A stretch of DNA of 64,000 nucleotides, from NCBI RefSeq assembly GCF_014636315.1, contig NZ_BMED01000002.1, forward strand, positions 620,001-684,000. The letters are read 5' to 3'. The position numbers were made by a program, and so were the translations under genes. Below, one piece after another: positions 33,326 through 42,504 of the stretch; the stretch's first letter is position 1, and each line of letters opens with the position of its first letter. The notes under the pieces were generated by a model. It did no database searches, was not told where the DNA came from, and saw only the letters and a program-made list of their open reading frames with translations. The stretch comes from Parundibacterium terreum. Lineage in GTDB: Bacteria > Pseudomonadota > Gammaproteobacteria > Burkholderiales > Burkholderiaceae_D.

Positions 33326-35545
33326 TCATTTAAGAGAAAACTCACTGGTATTCTCTTTCAGCAACTGGATGAATTTTTGCTGCGGCAAGGCCTGGTGGAA
33401 CAGGAAGCCTTGCAAGGTCGTGCAGCCGGCCTGCTCCAGGTAGCGAGCCTGGCATTCCGTCTCCACGCCTTCTGCAATCAGATGCAAACCCAGGCCGCGC
33501 GCGATGGAAATAATTGCCAGCACGACCGGATAATGGCCGTCATGCTCCTGGATTTCGCGCACAAAGGACTGGTCGATCTTGATCGTATGCACCGGGAAGC
33601 GGTGCAGGTAGGCCAGTGATGAATAGCCGGTGCCGAAATCATCAATCGCCACGCTGACGCCCAGTTGCGACAATTTGTTCAATTGCTCGATCGCATACTG
33701 GGGATTGCGTATGCACAGGTTCTCGGTAATTTCCACTTCCACCTGCGAAGCCGGAATTTCATGTACGGCTAGCGCAGCCTTTAACTTCTTGTGGAAATCG
33801 CCCCGGTCCAGGTATTGCGGCGACAGGTTCAGGGACAGGCGCAAAGGCTGCTCGGTCACCTTGTTCCATTCGCTGAGGTCGCGGCATAGCGGCTCCAGCA
33901 TCCAGTCGCTGATGGGCAGGATCAGGCCGTTTTCTTCCGCAAAGGGCAGGAATTCGCCGGCCGTCAGCACACCGCGCTCCGGGTGGTTCCAGCGTATCAG
34001 CCCTTCCGCGCCGATGATATGGCCGGTATTGATGTCTATCTGCGGCTGGTAATACATTTCCAGCTCGCCCAGTTCCAGCGCCTTGCGCAGGCTGTGCTCC
34101 AGCACGATCTTCTGGTGCGAGGCATCCTGCATGGAGCTATCGTAGAAGCTGTGGCCGTTCTTGCCCAGGGCCTTGACCTTGTACATCGCAATATCGGCAT
34201 GGCGTATCAGATCGTCGGCAGTTTCGCCGTCGCCGGGGCAGACTGCAATACCGACGCTGGCGGACACATGCACCTGATGCGCGCCCAACTGGAAAGGCTG
34301 GCTCAGCGTCTGCACGATCTGATCGGCGATCATCGCCGCATCCTGCTTGTCGCGCAGATCGGGCAGCAGCAAGGTAAATTCATCGCCGCCCAGGCGGGCC
34401 AGCGTATCGCCCTCGCGCAAACGATCGCGCAGGCGCGAAGCCACCATTTGCAACAGCTCGTCACCCTTGATGTGACCCAGTGTATCGTTGACCAGCTTGA
34501 ATCTGTCCAGATCGACAAACATCACCGCCAGCTCCGACTTGTTGCGCTTGGACTGGATCAGTGCCAGGTTCAGCCTGTCGCGGAACAAGGCACGGTTAGG
34601 CAGGTCGGTCAGGATGTCGTGATAAGCCTGGTAAGAGATCAGTTGTTCCGCGCGCTTGCTCTCGGTGATGTCGCGCGCCACACCATAGGTGCCGAAGAAC
34701 TCGCGCTTGCCGTCGCCCTGATCGACCGAATACATGCCGACCGAATTGAAGGAAATGGACATCACGGTATTATCGAATTCCCTGTCCTTGTCCGGCTCGT
34801 TCTGGTAGCGCAGGCGCAGTTCCACGTTACGGGAAGCGCGCGCGCCGATGCGGCGCTCGTTGAAGACATAACGGGCACGGCCCATGTCTTCTTCATGCAC
34901 CAGCACGGAGTAATGCTTGCCTATCAGCTCGTCAGGCTTGAAGCCCAGTAGCTGATGCGCCCTGTCGTTGACGAAGGTGAACTTGCCTTCTATGTTCAGC
35001 GTGTAGATGATATCCGGCGAACTGTCCACCAGGTAGCGGTACAGTTTTTCCGAACACTCCAGGCGCCATGCCATGTCGCGGTTTTCCGCTTCCAGGCGGC
35101 GCTTTTGCAATGCGTTTTCTACCGTCTTCAGCAGTTCTTCATGCGGATAAGGCTTGCGCAGGTAGCCGTAGGCGCCGCGCTTCAGTGCACCGATAGCGGC
35201 ATCAATGCCGCGGTCGCCGCTCAGCACGATGACGCTGGCGTCTATGCCGCGCTCCAGGATGAAATCCATGATGTCGTGACCACTGACATCCGGCAGGCGC
35301 AAGTCCAGCAAGACCAGGTCAAAATGCAGCTTGCTCAGTTGTTCTATTGCTTCCGCGCCGTTAGTGGCCGTGACCAGATGGTAATCGCCGGTGCGCAGCA
35401 GTTCGTGCAGACTGCTCAGGAGCCTGGGTTCGTCGTCAACCAGCAGTAAACGCGGAATTTTCGCCTGTTCAAGTCTAGCCACTGGATCCATTCCATCCAG
35501 GGCGACATTGATTGCGGTCGAGTCATACGAGTTTATCAGGCTCAT
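33326..35545 (-). CDS. Response regulator with PAS, GGDEF and EAL domains
   Basis: A 739-residue c-di-GMP signalling protein. REC domain at 30-150 (DD37-38, phospho-acceptor D81 in LLDLRLPD, K131); PAS at about 165-300; GGDEF at about 305-470 with an intact GGDEF (386-390) and an RxxD inhibitory site (R377-D380); EAL at about 480-735 with the core GAEGLIRW, EITENL, DDFGTGYSSL, KIDQSFV and AEGVE. Both diguanylate cyclase and phosphodiesterase centres look complete. It follows the HDOD-histidine kinase by 24 bp, its probable phospho-donor. Confidence 0.93.
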   Translation of the reverse strand: MSLINSYDSTAINVALDGMDPVARLEQAKIPRLLLVDDEPRLLSSLHELLRTGDYHLVTATNGAEAIEQLSKLHFDLVLLDLRLPDVSGHDIMDFILERGIDASVIVLSGDRGIDAAIGALKRGAYGYLRKPYPHEELLKTVENALQKRRLEAENRDMAWRLECSEKLYRYLVDSSPDIIYTLNIEGKFTFVNDRAHQLLGFKPDELIGKHYSVLVHEEDMGRARYVFNERRIGARASRNVELRLRYQNEPDKDREFDNTVMSISFNSVGMYSVDQGDGKREFFGTYGVARDITESKRAEQLISYQAYHDILTDLPNRALFRDRLNLALIQSKRNKSELAVMFVDLDRFKLVNDTLGHIKGDELLQMVASRLRDRLREGDTLARLGGDEFTLLLPDLRDKQDAAMIADQIVQTLSQPFQLGAHQVHVSASVGIAVCPGDGETADDLIRHADIAMYKVKALGKNGHSFYDSSMQDASHQKIVLEHSLRKALELGELEMYYQPQIDINTGHIIGAEGLIRWNHPERGVLTAGEFLPFAEENGLILPISDWMLEPLCRDLSEWNKVTEQPLRLSLNLSPQYLDRGDFHKKLKAALAVHEIPASQVEVEITENLCIRNPQYAIEQLNKLSQLGVSVAIDDFGTGYSSLAYLHRFPVHTIKIDQSFVREIQEHDGHYPVVLAIISIARGLGLHLIAEGVETECQARYLEQAGCTTLQGFLFHQALPQQKFIQLLKENTSEFSLK

Positions 35546-35569
35546 TTTTGTTCCAAATAAGATTTTGGC

Positions 35570-37672
35570 TTACGAGTAAGCTACAGACTCATGTTCTGTA
35601 CGCTGTGCTACTGGTAAAAATATTTCAAAGGTAGTGCCTTGCTTGGTACTGCGACAACTGATGAGTCCTTGCAATTTCTTTACCAGCCCGTGAACGATGT
35701 TCAAGCCCAGCCCACGGTGCCCCTTGCCCTTGCTACTCTTGACCGGTGAAAACAGCCTGGACATCACTTCTGCCGGTATGCCGGGGCCGGTATCCTTGAC
35801 CCATAGCTCCACATACAGCACGCCATCGCGATTGACCAGGCCCTGGCTACCGATCTCTATCACGCCGCCGGCAGACATTGCTTCCAGCGCGTTCTTGATC
35901 AGGTTCATGAAAATCTGCTTCAGCGTATCGGCGCTGCCGTTGATTTCCACCGTTTCATCCAGCATGCGGTTTTCTATCTTGACCAGCGGCGATGCAAACT
36001 CGGCCTGCTGGAACAGGCGCACCACTTCACCCACCACGCGGCTGACTTCGGTCTTGCCGGACTGGTCCGCCGGGTTCACCTCGACGAATTCATCGATGAT
36101 CTTGCCGACGCGGTCTATTTCTTCGTTCAGTATCGTCACTTCGCTGCTGACCACTTCGCGGTTCAGCAATTTGCGGTCCAGGATACCGAGATAATTCTTG
36201 ATAATCGACAAAGGATTATTGACTTCATGCGCCACCTTGCGGGAAGCTTCGCGATAACTGCGGGACAGGTTCTCGGTCAGGTTTTCGGCATCGCGTTTTT
36301 CATCCAGCAAGGCCCGCAGCGCAATCGAAGCCTGGGTGCTGAAGGCCCGCAGGAAGCTGGCGCGCTTGGCCAGATCCGCATCTTGCCAGGACATGAAGCC
36401 GGCAATGATCACGCCCAGGCTGGCGCCATCCACATGCAGCGGCAGGCAGGCCAGTTGATCGGTATTAAACAGGCGCAGCAATTGTTCTTCAAACACGCCC
36501 AGGCCGGTGCCGGCATCAACCTGGCCGGCTTCAGTAAACATCACGCGGCGTTCGCGTACTGCTTCCGCGATCACGCTGCCTTCGGTTTCCAGCGGCAAGG
36601 CAAAATCGGCCAGCCTCAGCCTGTGTTCGCCAACACGGCTGCCCACCAGCGCATTGCCGGTAGCATTCATCAGCAGGATAACGGCGCCATCAAAATGGAA
36701 CAGGATGCGCGCCGACTTGGCGACGGTTTCCAGCAAGCCGCTTTCGCCGTCCTGGCGCGAGAATGAACGCCCCAGTTCCGAAGCCAGGACCATGCCGCGC
36801 ACCTGCTCCATCATCTTGTCTTTGGTCGCATCCTTGACCACGGGAGCCGGTGCCACCGGCGCCTGCACTTCTTCCGTCAAATCAATGTCCAGTTGCTCGG
36901 CCGATTTCTTGACCTGCTCGCCTACCCTGCCACGGATTTCATTCAGCTCATCCAGTTTCAGCCCGCACAGCGCGCCGGCCTTTTCCAGTTGCGCATCGCT
37001 GAGATCCTTGCTGTTGAGCGCATGGGCCAGATAGGTGATGCGGATCAGCGGATGCGCCTTTTCCAGGCGTGATGGCGCTTCATGGTGGTACAGCACACTG
37101 TCGGCAATAAACGAATCCAGGCTCCACTGCTCTATCAGCCAGGAGCCGACTTCTGCATGCGTGGTCTGCAGCGTGCGTTCTTCTACCGCGCACAGATCGT
37201 CATTGTCGGGCGCGAAGAAATTGAACGCATATTCCTTGGGCAAGATGGCATACAGGGCCAGCCGGCCCACGTCATGCAATAGTCCCGCCAGATAGGCTTC
37301 TTCAGGATTGGAATAGCCGGTCTTCAGCGCGATGACTTTGGCAGTCAGGCCCGACTGCACCGAGTGCGACCAGAAGCCGCGCAGATCCGCGCCGCCCGGT
37401 TGGGATAATTTATCGAAAATCTGGGACACCGACTCATTGATGACGATGGTCTTGATCATCTCGGTGCCGATCGCTTGCAGTGCAGGATCCAGCCCGTTGG
37501 AAGGGCCGTTGCGGTGATAAGCAGAGCTATTGGCCACTGCCAGCATCTTGGCCGTCATCGCCGTATCCTGGGCGATCAGGCGTGACAAGTCCGCCACCCC
37601 CACTTCCTCGGATTGACATTGCTCCATTAACTTGAGCAAGGTCTGAGGCATGGATGGCAAACGCGCGGCCAT
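35570..37672 (-). CDS. HDOD-GAF-type sensor histidine kinase
   Basis: A 700-residue protein. The N-terminal HDOD domain (about 1-200; LPSMPQTLLKLMEQ, ANSSAYHR, YLAGLLHDVGRLALY) is followed by a linker and a GAF-like segment (about 300-450, ARILFHFDGAVILLM), then HisKA with His482 (KVAHEVNNPLSIIKNYLG) and HATPase (NLIKNALEAMS, DTGPGIP, HRGLGLNIVHGLV). HDOD joined directly to a kinase is an uncommon but known arrangement in beta/gammaproteobacteria. The frame is open upstream of the chosen ATG without an obvious better start. It starts a same-strand run with the GGDEF-EAL and Sel1 genes. Confidence 0.9.
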   Translation of the reverse strand: MAARLPSMPQTLLKLMEQCQSEEVGVADLSRLIAQDTAMTAKMLAVANSSAYHRNGPSNGLDPALQAIGTEMIKTIVINESVSQIFDKLSQPGGADLRGFWSHSVQSGLTAKVIALKTGYSNPEEAYLAGLLHDVGRLALYAILPKEYAFNFFAPDNDDLCAVEERTLQTTHAEVGSWLIEQWSLDSFIADSVLYHHEAPSRLEKAHPLIRITYLAHALNSKDLSDAQLEKAGALCGLKLDELNEIRGRVGEQVKKSAEQLDIDLTEEVQAPVAPAPVVKDATKDKMMEQVRGMVLASELGRSFSRQDGESGLLETVAKSARILFHFDGAVILLMNATGNALVGSRVGEHRLRLADFALPLETEGSVIAEAVRERRVMFTEAGQVDAGTGLGVFEEQLLRLFNTDQLACLPLHVDGASLGVIIAGFMSWQDADLAKRASFLRAFSTQASIALRALLDEKRDAENLTENLSRSYREASRKVAHEVNNPLSIIKNYLGILDRKLLNREVVSSEVTILNEEIDRVGKIIDEFVEVNPADQSGKTEVSRVVGEVVRLFQQAEFASPLVKIENRMLDETVEINGSADTLKQIFMNLIKNALEAMSAGGVIEIGSQGLVNRDGVLYVELWVKDTGPGIPAEVMSRLFSPVKSSKGKGHRGLGLNIVHGLVKKLQGLISCRSTKQGTTFEIFLPVAQRTEHESVAYS

Positions 37673-38440
37673 TAAGCGGCTGCGGATATCAAGATCCTGT
37701 TGAGTCGTTTTTATTTTTCTCTCCCGACCAAAAGCCTGTACTGCTGGTGCTGCAGGTGCAACTTATAACCTATTTGTTTTTGTATATTTTTAGCTGCTTC
37801 TATTACTATTGATTGCTAATTAGCTTGTTGGCTTGCAAATTCGCGGACATTAAAGAAATCCTGCAAAGCTGCGATAACAAGATAAGCCCTCAATGTTTTC
37901 CTCGCTGCCCCTCAAAAAATTTCCTCACAGAAACTTCATGTATTATTCCCAGAGATTCAGCACGGGGAAAAACAAAACAAGCAAACGAAGCAAGGCAAAC
38001 AAACGCCTCTCCTTGCGGATGGCGTCATGATAATCCTTAATAATAGCACCAATATATTACATCGAAGTAACTTAGTTTCCCGACAAGTATCATATTGAGC
38101 CCTCCACATTTCCCTACCCGCCTCCGTCCGCGCGGCGGCTTGTATACAGCCCATGCCTTTCAGTAGTGCAGCATAGTTGAGCCTGCATGAATTAGCAGTA
38201 AATTCTCTTCAAAATTTCGGCTTTTTGATGTGTAGCATGACAATTACTCAGCAGTCAACAAAACATGCCGATTCAAGCGGACGTTTGTATTTTTTTAGTG
38301 CGTGATGTTTTGCGGGAATGAACGAAAGGCCGTTTGAGCAGCCAGGCGGGGAAGCGTAAGCAAGCCATCCATATCCATTAACGCAGGCCTCGCAGGCAGC
38401 TTGGATGGCTTTTAGGGTGCATTTAATTTCCATGTGGAAA
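37673..38440. other. AT-rich intergenic region with several inverted repeats
   Basis: About 770 bp with no credible gene. It carries serial inverted repeats: CAAAACAT (38259-38266)/ATGTTTTG (38305-38312); AAGCCATCCA (38362-38371)/TGGATGGCTT (38402-38411, followed by TT on the plus strand); and the palindrome at 38419-38448 that overlaps the stop codon of the diguanylate cyclase. The left 150 bp probably hold the promoter of the HDOD-kinase gene. Confidence 0.5.
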
Positions 38441-38448
38441 TTAAATGC
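38419..38448. repeat. Perfect 13-bp AT-rich palindrome over the diguanylate cyclase stop codon
   Basis: GCATTTAATTTCC (38419-38431), loop ATGT, GGAAATTAAATGC (38436-38448). The inverted repeat is perfect and includes the TAA of the minus-strand gene at 38441-38443. It lacks the GC-rich stem and U-run of an ordinary terminator on either strand. Confidence 0.75.
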
Positions 38449-39625
38449 TGGATGCGCGCCTCTCTACAGCAGGAGAAGCAGCGGAAACGGGAGATGGAGA
38501 AGCGTCCACCGGCGCTGAAGGCACTTCTGCAGCAACTGGACTTCCGGTTTTTTCCTGCCCGCCCATCTCCTGCTTTTTGGCCTTGTGCAGTTCTTCATCC
38601 GCACGCTTCAAGATGCTGGCGACGGTATCGCCGCTGAGCATCGTTGCCACGCCCACTGCAGCGCTGACACGCAGCTCCTTGCCGGACACCGAGACCGGCA
38701 TCGCAACGATGGTGGCCTTGGTGCGGGCCGCAATCTTGCCTGCGTCTTCCGCAGAAGCTTCCGGCAGCAGCACACAAAACTCTTCGCCGCCGTAGCGGGC
38801 CAGGCAATCATAGCTGCGGGTTGCCCTTTTCATCCTGCGTGTGACTTCCACCAGCACAATCTCGCCGGCCTGATAGCCGTGTGTTTCATTGATTTGCCTG
38901 AAATGGTTCAGGTCCAGCACCAGCAGCGACAGGTTTTTCCCTAGCCGGGCATGGCGCTTCAACTCGCAATCGGAAACCCGCATGAACTCGCGCCGGTTGG
39001 CAACACCGGTCAACGGATCAATGCTGGCCTGTCTTTCCAGCTCCTGCTCTGCACTCAGTGTTTTGCGCCGGAACCTGTGCGTGCGGGAAGAAATAGTATG
39101 CCCGGAGATGGCAGCCAGCATTAGCATCAGCGCCACGTTATAGGTATAGGACACAGCGGGCGCCTGCTTGTACAAGAACAGGATGGACAGCGATATCGCA
39201 ACAAAGCCGACCATGGGCGGGTTCAGCAGGCGCAGCGGCAAAGGCAGTACGACAAAGTACATCGCCACTATCCAGATATCGATGTAGTAATGACCGAAAT
39301 AATCCGATGGCCGGGTCGCATTGCCGGCCAGGGTTACCGCCAGCGCCACCCAGACCCAGCGCAGCATCTGCTGATCCAGTTGTGGCGCCTTCAGCATCTT
39401 CGGCAATTGCCGGGCCAGCCATAGCGAGTAGAAGAACACCGCCGCATGCGCCGCCATCAACAGATAGAAGATATTGCCGGGCTGGCGCAAGGCGTAGTCG
39501 AAATAGATCAGCGGCAGCGTCGCCCACATCGCCACCAGCACCACGCGGCGGCACTGGGCAATATCCGCATTCAGGTAATGCGAGCGATATTGCTCCTCAC
39601 CGACTTCAGGGTATTGGGCTTGCAT
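38441..39625 (-). CDS. Membrane-bound diguanylate cyclase
   Basis: A 394-residue protein with about six hydrophobic segments (residues 25-175) and a C-terminal GGDEF domain (about 195-360). The active-site motif is GGEEF at 279-283, and an RxxD inhibitory site (R270-D273) is present, so it should make c-di-GMP and be product-inhibited. The tail after 360 is low-complexity (Ala/Ser/Pro/Val). A GGGAGAG lies upstream of the start. Its 3' end overlaps a perfect palindrome. Confidence 0.93.
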   Translation of the reverse strand: MQAQYPEVGEEQYRSHYLNADIAQCRRVVLVAMWATLPLIYFDYALRQPGNIFYLLMAAHAAVFFYSLWLARQLPKMLKAPQLDQQMLRWVWVALAVTLAGNATRPSDYFGHYYIDIWIVAMYFVVLPLPLRLLNPPMVGFVAISLSILFLYKQAPAVSYTYNVALMLMLAAISGHTISSRTHRFRRKTLSAEQELERQASIDPLTGVANRREFMRVSDCELKRHARLGKNLSLLVLDLNHFRQINETHGYQAGEIVLVEVTRRMKRATRSYDCLARYGGEEFCVLLPEASAEDAGKIAARTKATIVAMPVSVSGKELRVSAAVGVATMLSGDTVASILKRADEELHKAKKQEMGGQEKTGSPVAAEVPSAPVDASPSPVSAASPAVERRASSI

Positions 39626-39929
39626 GAATGCACTCTCCCACGGCTATTTACTTTTGTTTAATTTATTAGCTCGTTTCATTATATAGCGATGCCCACCCTT
39701 GCAGCGTGCGCACTGCACAAAACAGCCAGCCCGGATATCCCAAAGTCCGTTTGCTGTGGTAAATTAGCAGGCATTGTTTCCAAATAAGCTTATGCCGCAA
39801 AAAATGCGCGTCTCCCCTCTTCTCGTTAAGCCTGCCCTGCCCCTGCATTGTTGTTGATGCTGTAAGCCCTTCTTTGCCCAGACGACACCGGGCACGCCGT
39901 TTCTTTCATTTTTTTATTCCACAGACCTG
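39626..39929. other. Intergenic region between divergent genes
   Basis: About 300 bp separating the diguanylate cyclase and cysS start codons. It must contain both promoters. The only longer frame (39666-39848, -) has no protein character. Confidence 0.4.
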
Positions 39930-41315
39930 ATGGACATACTCCTTTACGATAATTGGGAGCGCAAGCTGCGTTCCTTCCAGCCACTACGCCAGGATTGGGT
40001 CGGCCTGTACTGCTGCGGCCCTACCGTGTATGACTATGCGCACATAGGCAACCTGCGCACCTATCTGTTTGAAGACGTGCTGCGCCGCACCCTGGAGTTC
40101 AACGGCCACACGGTGCGCCATGTGATCAATATCACCGACGTCGGCCATCTGGTATCCGACGCTGACGATGGCGAAGACAAGATGGAAAAAGGTAGCCGCA
40201 AAGCGGGTGAATCGGCCTGGGATATTGCCGAGCGCTTCACAGTTGCTTTCAAGCAGGATTTGCACAGCTTGAACATGCTGCCTCCGCAGATATGGTGCAA
40301 GGCGACGGATCATATTGCCGAGCAGATCGCCTTCATCAGCACGATAGAAGAAAAGGGCTATACCTATATCACTGCGGACGGTGTGTATTTCGACACCTCC
40401 AAACAGGATAACTACGGCTACCTGGCCCGACTGAACCGCGAGGGACAGGAGGCAGGCAAGCGCGTGGCATTGGGCGACAAGCGCAATGCCACCGACTTCG
40501 CGCTATGGAAGTTCAGTCCCGCCGGTGAAACCCGGCAGATGGAATGGGACAGCCCATGGGGCCGCGGCTTTCCGGGCTGGCACATAGAGTGCTCGGCGAT
40601 GTCGGCCAAATACCTGGAGCCCTGGTTTGACATCCATTGCGGCGGCGAGGATCACATCCCCATCCACCATACTAATGAGATCGCGCAGACCGAGGCCTGC
40701 TATGGCACCCGGCTGGCGAACTTCTGGATGCACGGCTACTTCCTGCAGATAGACGCCGGCAAGATGTCCAAATCCAGCGGCGATTTCCTCCGTCTGCAAA
40801 CCCTGATTGACCAGCGCATGGACCCGCTGGCCTACCGCTACCTGTGCCTGACCGCGCACTACCGCAGCCAGTTGAACTTCAGTTGGGAGGCATTGACGGC
40901 GGCGCAAACAGCACTGCAAAGGCTGCGCGACAATTATCTGTCATGGGCAGGAGAGGCAGACACCGCAGCAGAACCGGATGCGGGATTTACAGAACGCTTC
41001 CACACCGAGATCAATGCAGACCTGAACCTGCCGCGCGCACTGGCAGTGGTATGGGAACTGGCAAAATCGAGCCTGTCACCTGCGGTGAAAAAAGCCACGC
41101 TGGACAGGTTTGACCTGGTGCTGGGCCTGGATCTGCAGAACTGGCAGCCGCCACAACAAATCATCCCGGACGAGGTGCATGCTCTGGCGGAAAGACGCCG
41201 GATCAGCCGCGAGAACAAGAACTGGGCGGAGGCCGACGCCTTGCGCAATGAATTGCGCGAGCTGGGCTATGAGGTGGAAGATACCGCGGGCGGCATGACG
41301 ATCAAGCCGCTATAG
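39930..41315 (+). CDS. cysS: Cysteinyl-tRNA synthetase, divergent form
   Basis: A 461-residue class I synthetase charging tRNA-Cys. HIGH-type motif HIGN at 38-41 (TVYDYAHIGNLRTY), zinc ligands C29 (CCGPT), C221 (WHIECSA) and the HHTNE region near 247-250, and KMSKS at 278-282. Typical betaproteobacterial CysRS has CGMTVYD-CHxGHAR at the first motif; this protein is of another subtype (CCGPTVYDYAHIGN), so it may be an additional or horizontally acquired copy. An anticodon-binding helical domain follows (residues about 300-450). It is ended by a strong terminator at 41341-41371. Confidence 0.92.
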   Translation: MDILLYDNWERKLRSFQPLRQDWVGLYCCGPTVYDYAHIGNLRTYLFEDVLRRTLEFNGHTVRHVINITDVGHLVSDADDGEDKMEKGSRKAGESAWDIAERFTVAFKQDLHSLNMLPPQIWCKATDHIAEQIAFISTIEEKGYTYITADGVYFDTSKQDNYGYLARLNREGQEAGKRVALGDKRNATDFALWKFSPAGETRQMEWDSPWGRGFPGWHIECSAMSAKYLEPWFDIHCGGEDHIPIHHTNEIAQTEACYGTRLANFWMHGYFLQIDAGKMSKSSGDFLRLQTLIDQRMDPLAYRYLCLTAHYRSQLNFSWEALTAAQTALQRLRDNYLSWAGEADTAAEPDAGFTERFHTEINADLNLPRALAVVWELAKSSLSPAVKKATLDRFDLVLGLDLQNWQPPQQIIPDEVHALAERRRISRENKNWAEADALRNELRELGYEVEDTAGGMTIKPL

Positions 41316-41340
41316 TAATTTGATCCTGCATCCATAAAAA

Positions 41341-41375
41341 AAACGCAGCGTAGAAATCATACGCTGCGTTTTTTT
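41341..41375. terminator. Bidirectional terminator between cysS and bdhA
   Basis: AAACGCAGCGTA (41341-41352), 7-base loop, TACGCTGCGTTT (41360-41371) with T-run to 41375 on the plus strand and A-run before the stem, so it can stop both convergent transcripts. Confidence 0.9.
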
Positions 41376-41392
41376 GTGTGGCTGCAAACGCT

Positions 41393-42175
41393 TTATTGCA
41401 TGAACCAGCCGTGGCTGACTACGATGGATTGACCGGTCAGCGCATTGGTCGGGAAGGCCGCCAGGAAAATCGCAGTCCTAGCCACGTCGGCCACCGTAGT
41501 GAACTCGCCATCGACGGTATCCTTCAGCATGACCTTGCGGATCACGTCCTCTTCGCTGATGTTCAGCTCCTTGGCCTGTTCCGGGATCTGCTTGTCTACC
41601 AGCGGCGTGCGCACGAAACCGGGGCAAATCACGTTGGCGCGTATCTTGTCTTTCGCGCCTTCCTTCGCTACCACCTTGGCCAGGCCAACCAGGCCATGCT
41701 TGGCGGCGACATAAGGCGCCTTCAGCGGCGAACCCTCGTGCGAATGCACTGAACCCATATAGATGATGGAGCCACCCTTGCCGCCCTTGACCATTTCACG
41801 CATGCAGGCGCGGGTAGTCAGGAAAGCGCCGTCCAGATGGATCGCCAGCATCTTCTTCCAGTTGTCCAGGCTCAGGTCCACTACCGGGCTGATGATCTGT
41901 ATGCCGGCATTGCTGATCAGGATGTCGATTCCGCCAAAGGCGGCTACTGCATCAGCAATGCCCTTGTCTACCTGTGCTTCGTCGGTGACGTTCATCGCCA
42001 CGCCTATGGCCTGGCCGCCTGCCGCCTTGATTTCTTCTGCAGTCTTGACCGCAGCTTCCAGCACCAGATCGGCAATGACGACCTTGGCGCCTTCTTTAGC
42101 GTATTCCTGTGCAATTTCCTTGCCTATGCCGCTGGCGGAACCGGTAATGACGGCGACTTTATCTTTCAATTGCAT
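41393..42175 (-). CDS. bdhA: D-3-hydroxybutyrate dehydrogenase
   Basis: A 260-residue short-chain dehydrogenase interconverting 3-hydroxybutyrate and acetoacetate with NAD, part of polyhydroxybutyrate breakdown. TGSASGIG nucleotide motif at 11-18, NAG at 89-91, catalytic S142, Y155 and K159 (YVAAKHG), and the family ending [12 protein letters not shown]. The match runs over the whole length. AAAGGAA lies upstream of the start. Single gene, convergent with cysS. Confidence 0.94.
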   Translation of the reverse strand: MQLKDKVAVITGSASGIGKEIAQEYAKEGAKVVIADLVLEAAVKTAEEIKAAGGQAIGVAMNVTDEAQVDKGIADAVAAFGGIDILISNAGIQIISPVVDLSLDNWKKMLAIHLDGAFLTTRACMREMVKGGKGGSIIYMGSVHSHEGSPLKAPYVAAKHGLVGLAKVVAKEGAKDKIRANVICPGFVRTPLVDKQIPEQAKELNISEEDVIRKVMLKDTVDGEFTTVADVARTAIFLAAFPTNALTGQSIVVSHGWFMQ

Positions 42176-42360
42176 GATATTTCCTTTAAGTAGATCTCGT
42201 GGACGGGACGTGCAAAGCTGAATTCGGGGAAAAGCGGGACATCAGGAAAACAATACGGGCTTTCCGGGGGCGAGATTGTGCGCCGCCGCACCCATATCCT
42301 ACCAAGCCTGCATGAGCCGTGCTTGCCGCTGCCGTGTCAAAATGTAACGGAAAGAGACAT

Positions 42361-42389
42361 TGCCATAAAAATAAGACCAATTTATGGCA
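42361..42389. promoter_or_regulatory. Inverted repeat just upstream of the htpG promoter
   Basis: TGCCATAAA (42361-42369) and TTTATGGCA (42381-42389) form a perfect 9-bp inverted repeat with an 11-bp spacer. It ends 8 bp before the sigma32 -35 box of htpG. It does not match the CIRCE operator of HrcA. Confidence 0.55.
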
Positions 42390-42396
42390 AGACCCT

Positions 42397-42424
42397 CTTG
42401 AAAACAGTGTTAAAAGCCTCATTT
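42397..42424 (+). promoter_or_regulatory. Sigma32 (heat-shock) promoter of htpG
   Basis: CTTGAA (42397-42402) preceded by CCCT, a 14-bp spacer, and CCTCATTT (42417-42424), close to the consensus CCCCATTT. About 80 bp before the htpG ATG. The spacer length equals that of the hsp20 promoter. Confidence 0.82.
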
Positions 42425-42504
42425 GGGTGCAGGTATAAAAAATAAGCGCGTCCGCCGCTTAAAGACCAATTACACCACCTAGAACATAGACTTTTGAGGG
42501 AACC

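Noticed and set aside
32099..33619. Long plus-strand open frame of about 500 codons opposite the Sel1 gene
   Set aside because: It is the antisense of a repetitive, GC-biased gene; the minus strand has ten clear Sel1 repeats.
37813..38154. Small genes in the AT-rich spacer
   Set aside because: Composition matches the spacer, frames overlap on both strands and no ribosome-binding sites were seen.
38259..38411. c-di-GMP riboswitch near the diguanylate cyclase
   Set aside because: The inverted repeats do not show the GEMM motif, and they lie downstream of the cyclase, not upstream.
42361..42389. CIRCE/HrcA operator upstream of htpG
   Set aside because: The arms TGCCATAAA/TTTATGGCA do not match TTAGCACTC-N9-GAGTGCTAA.
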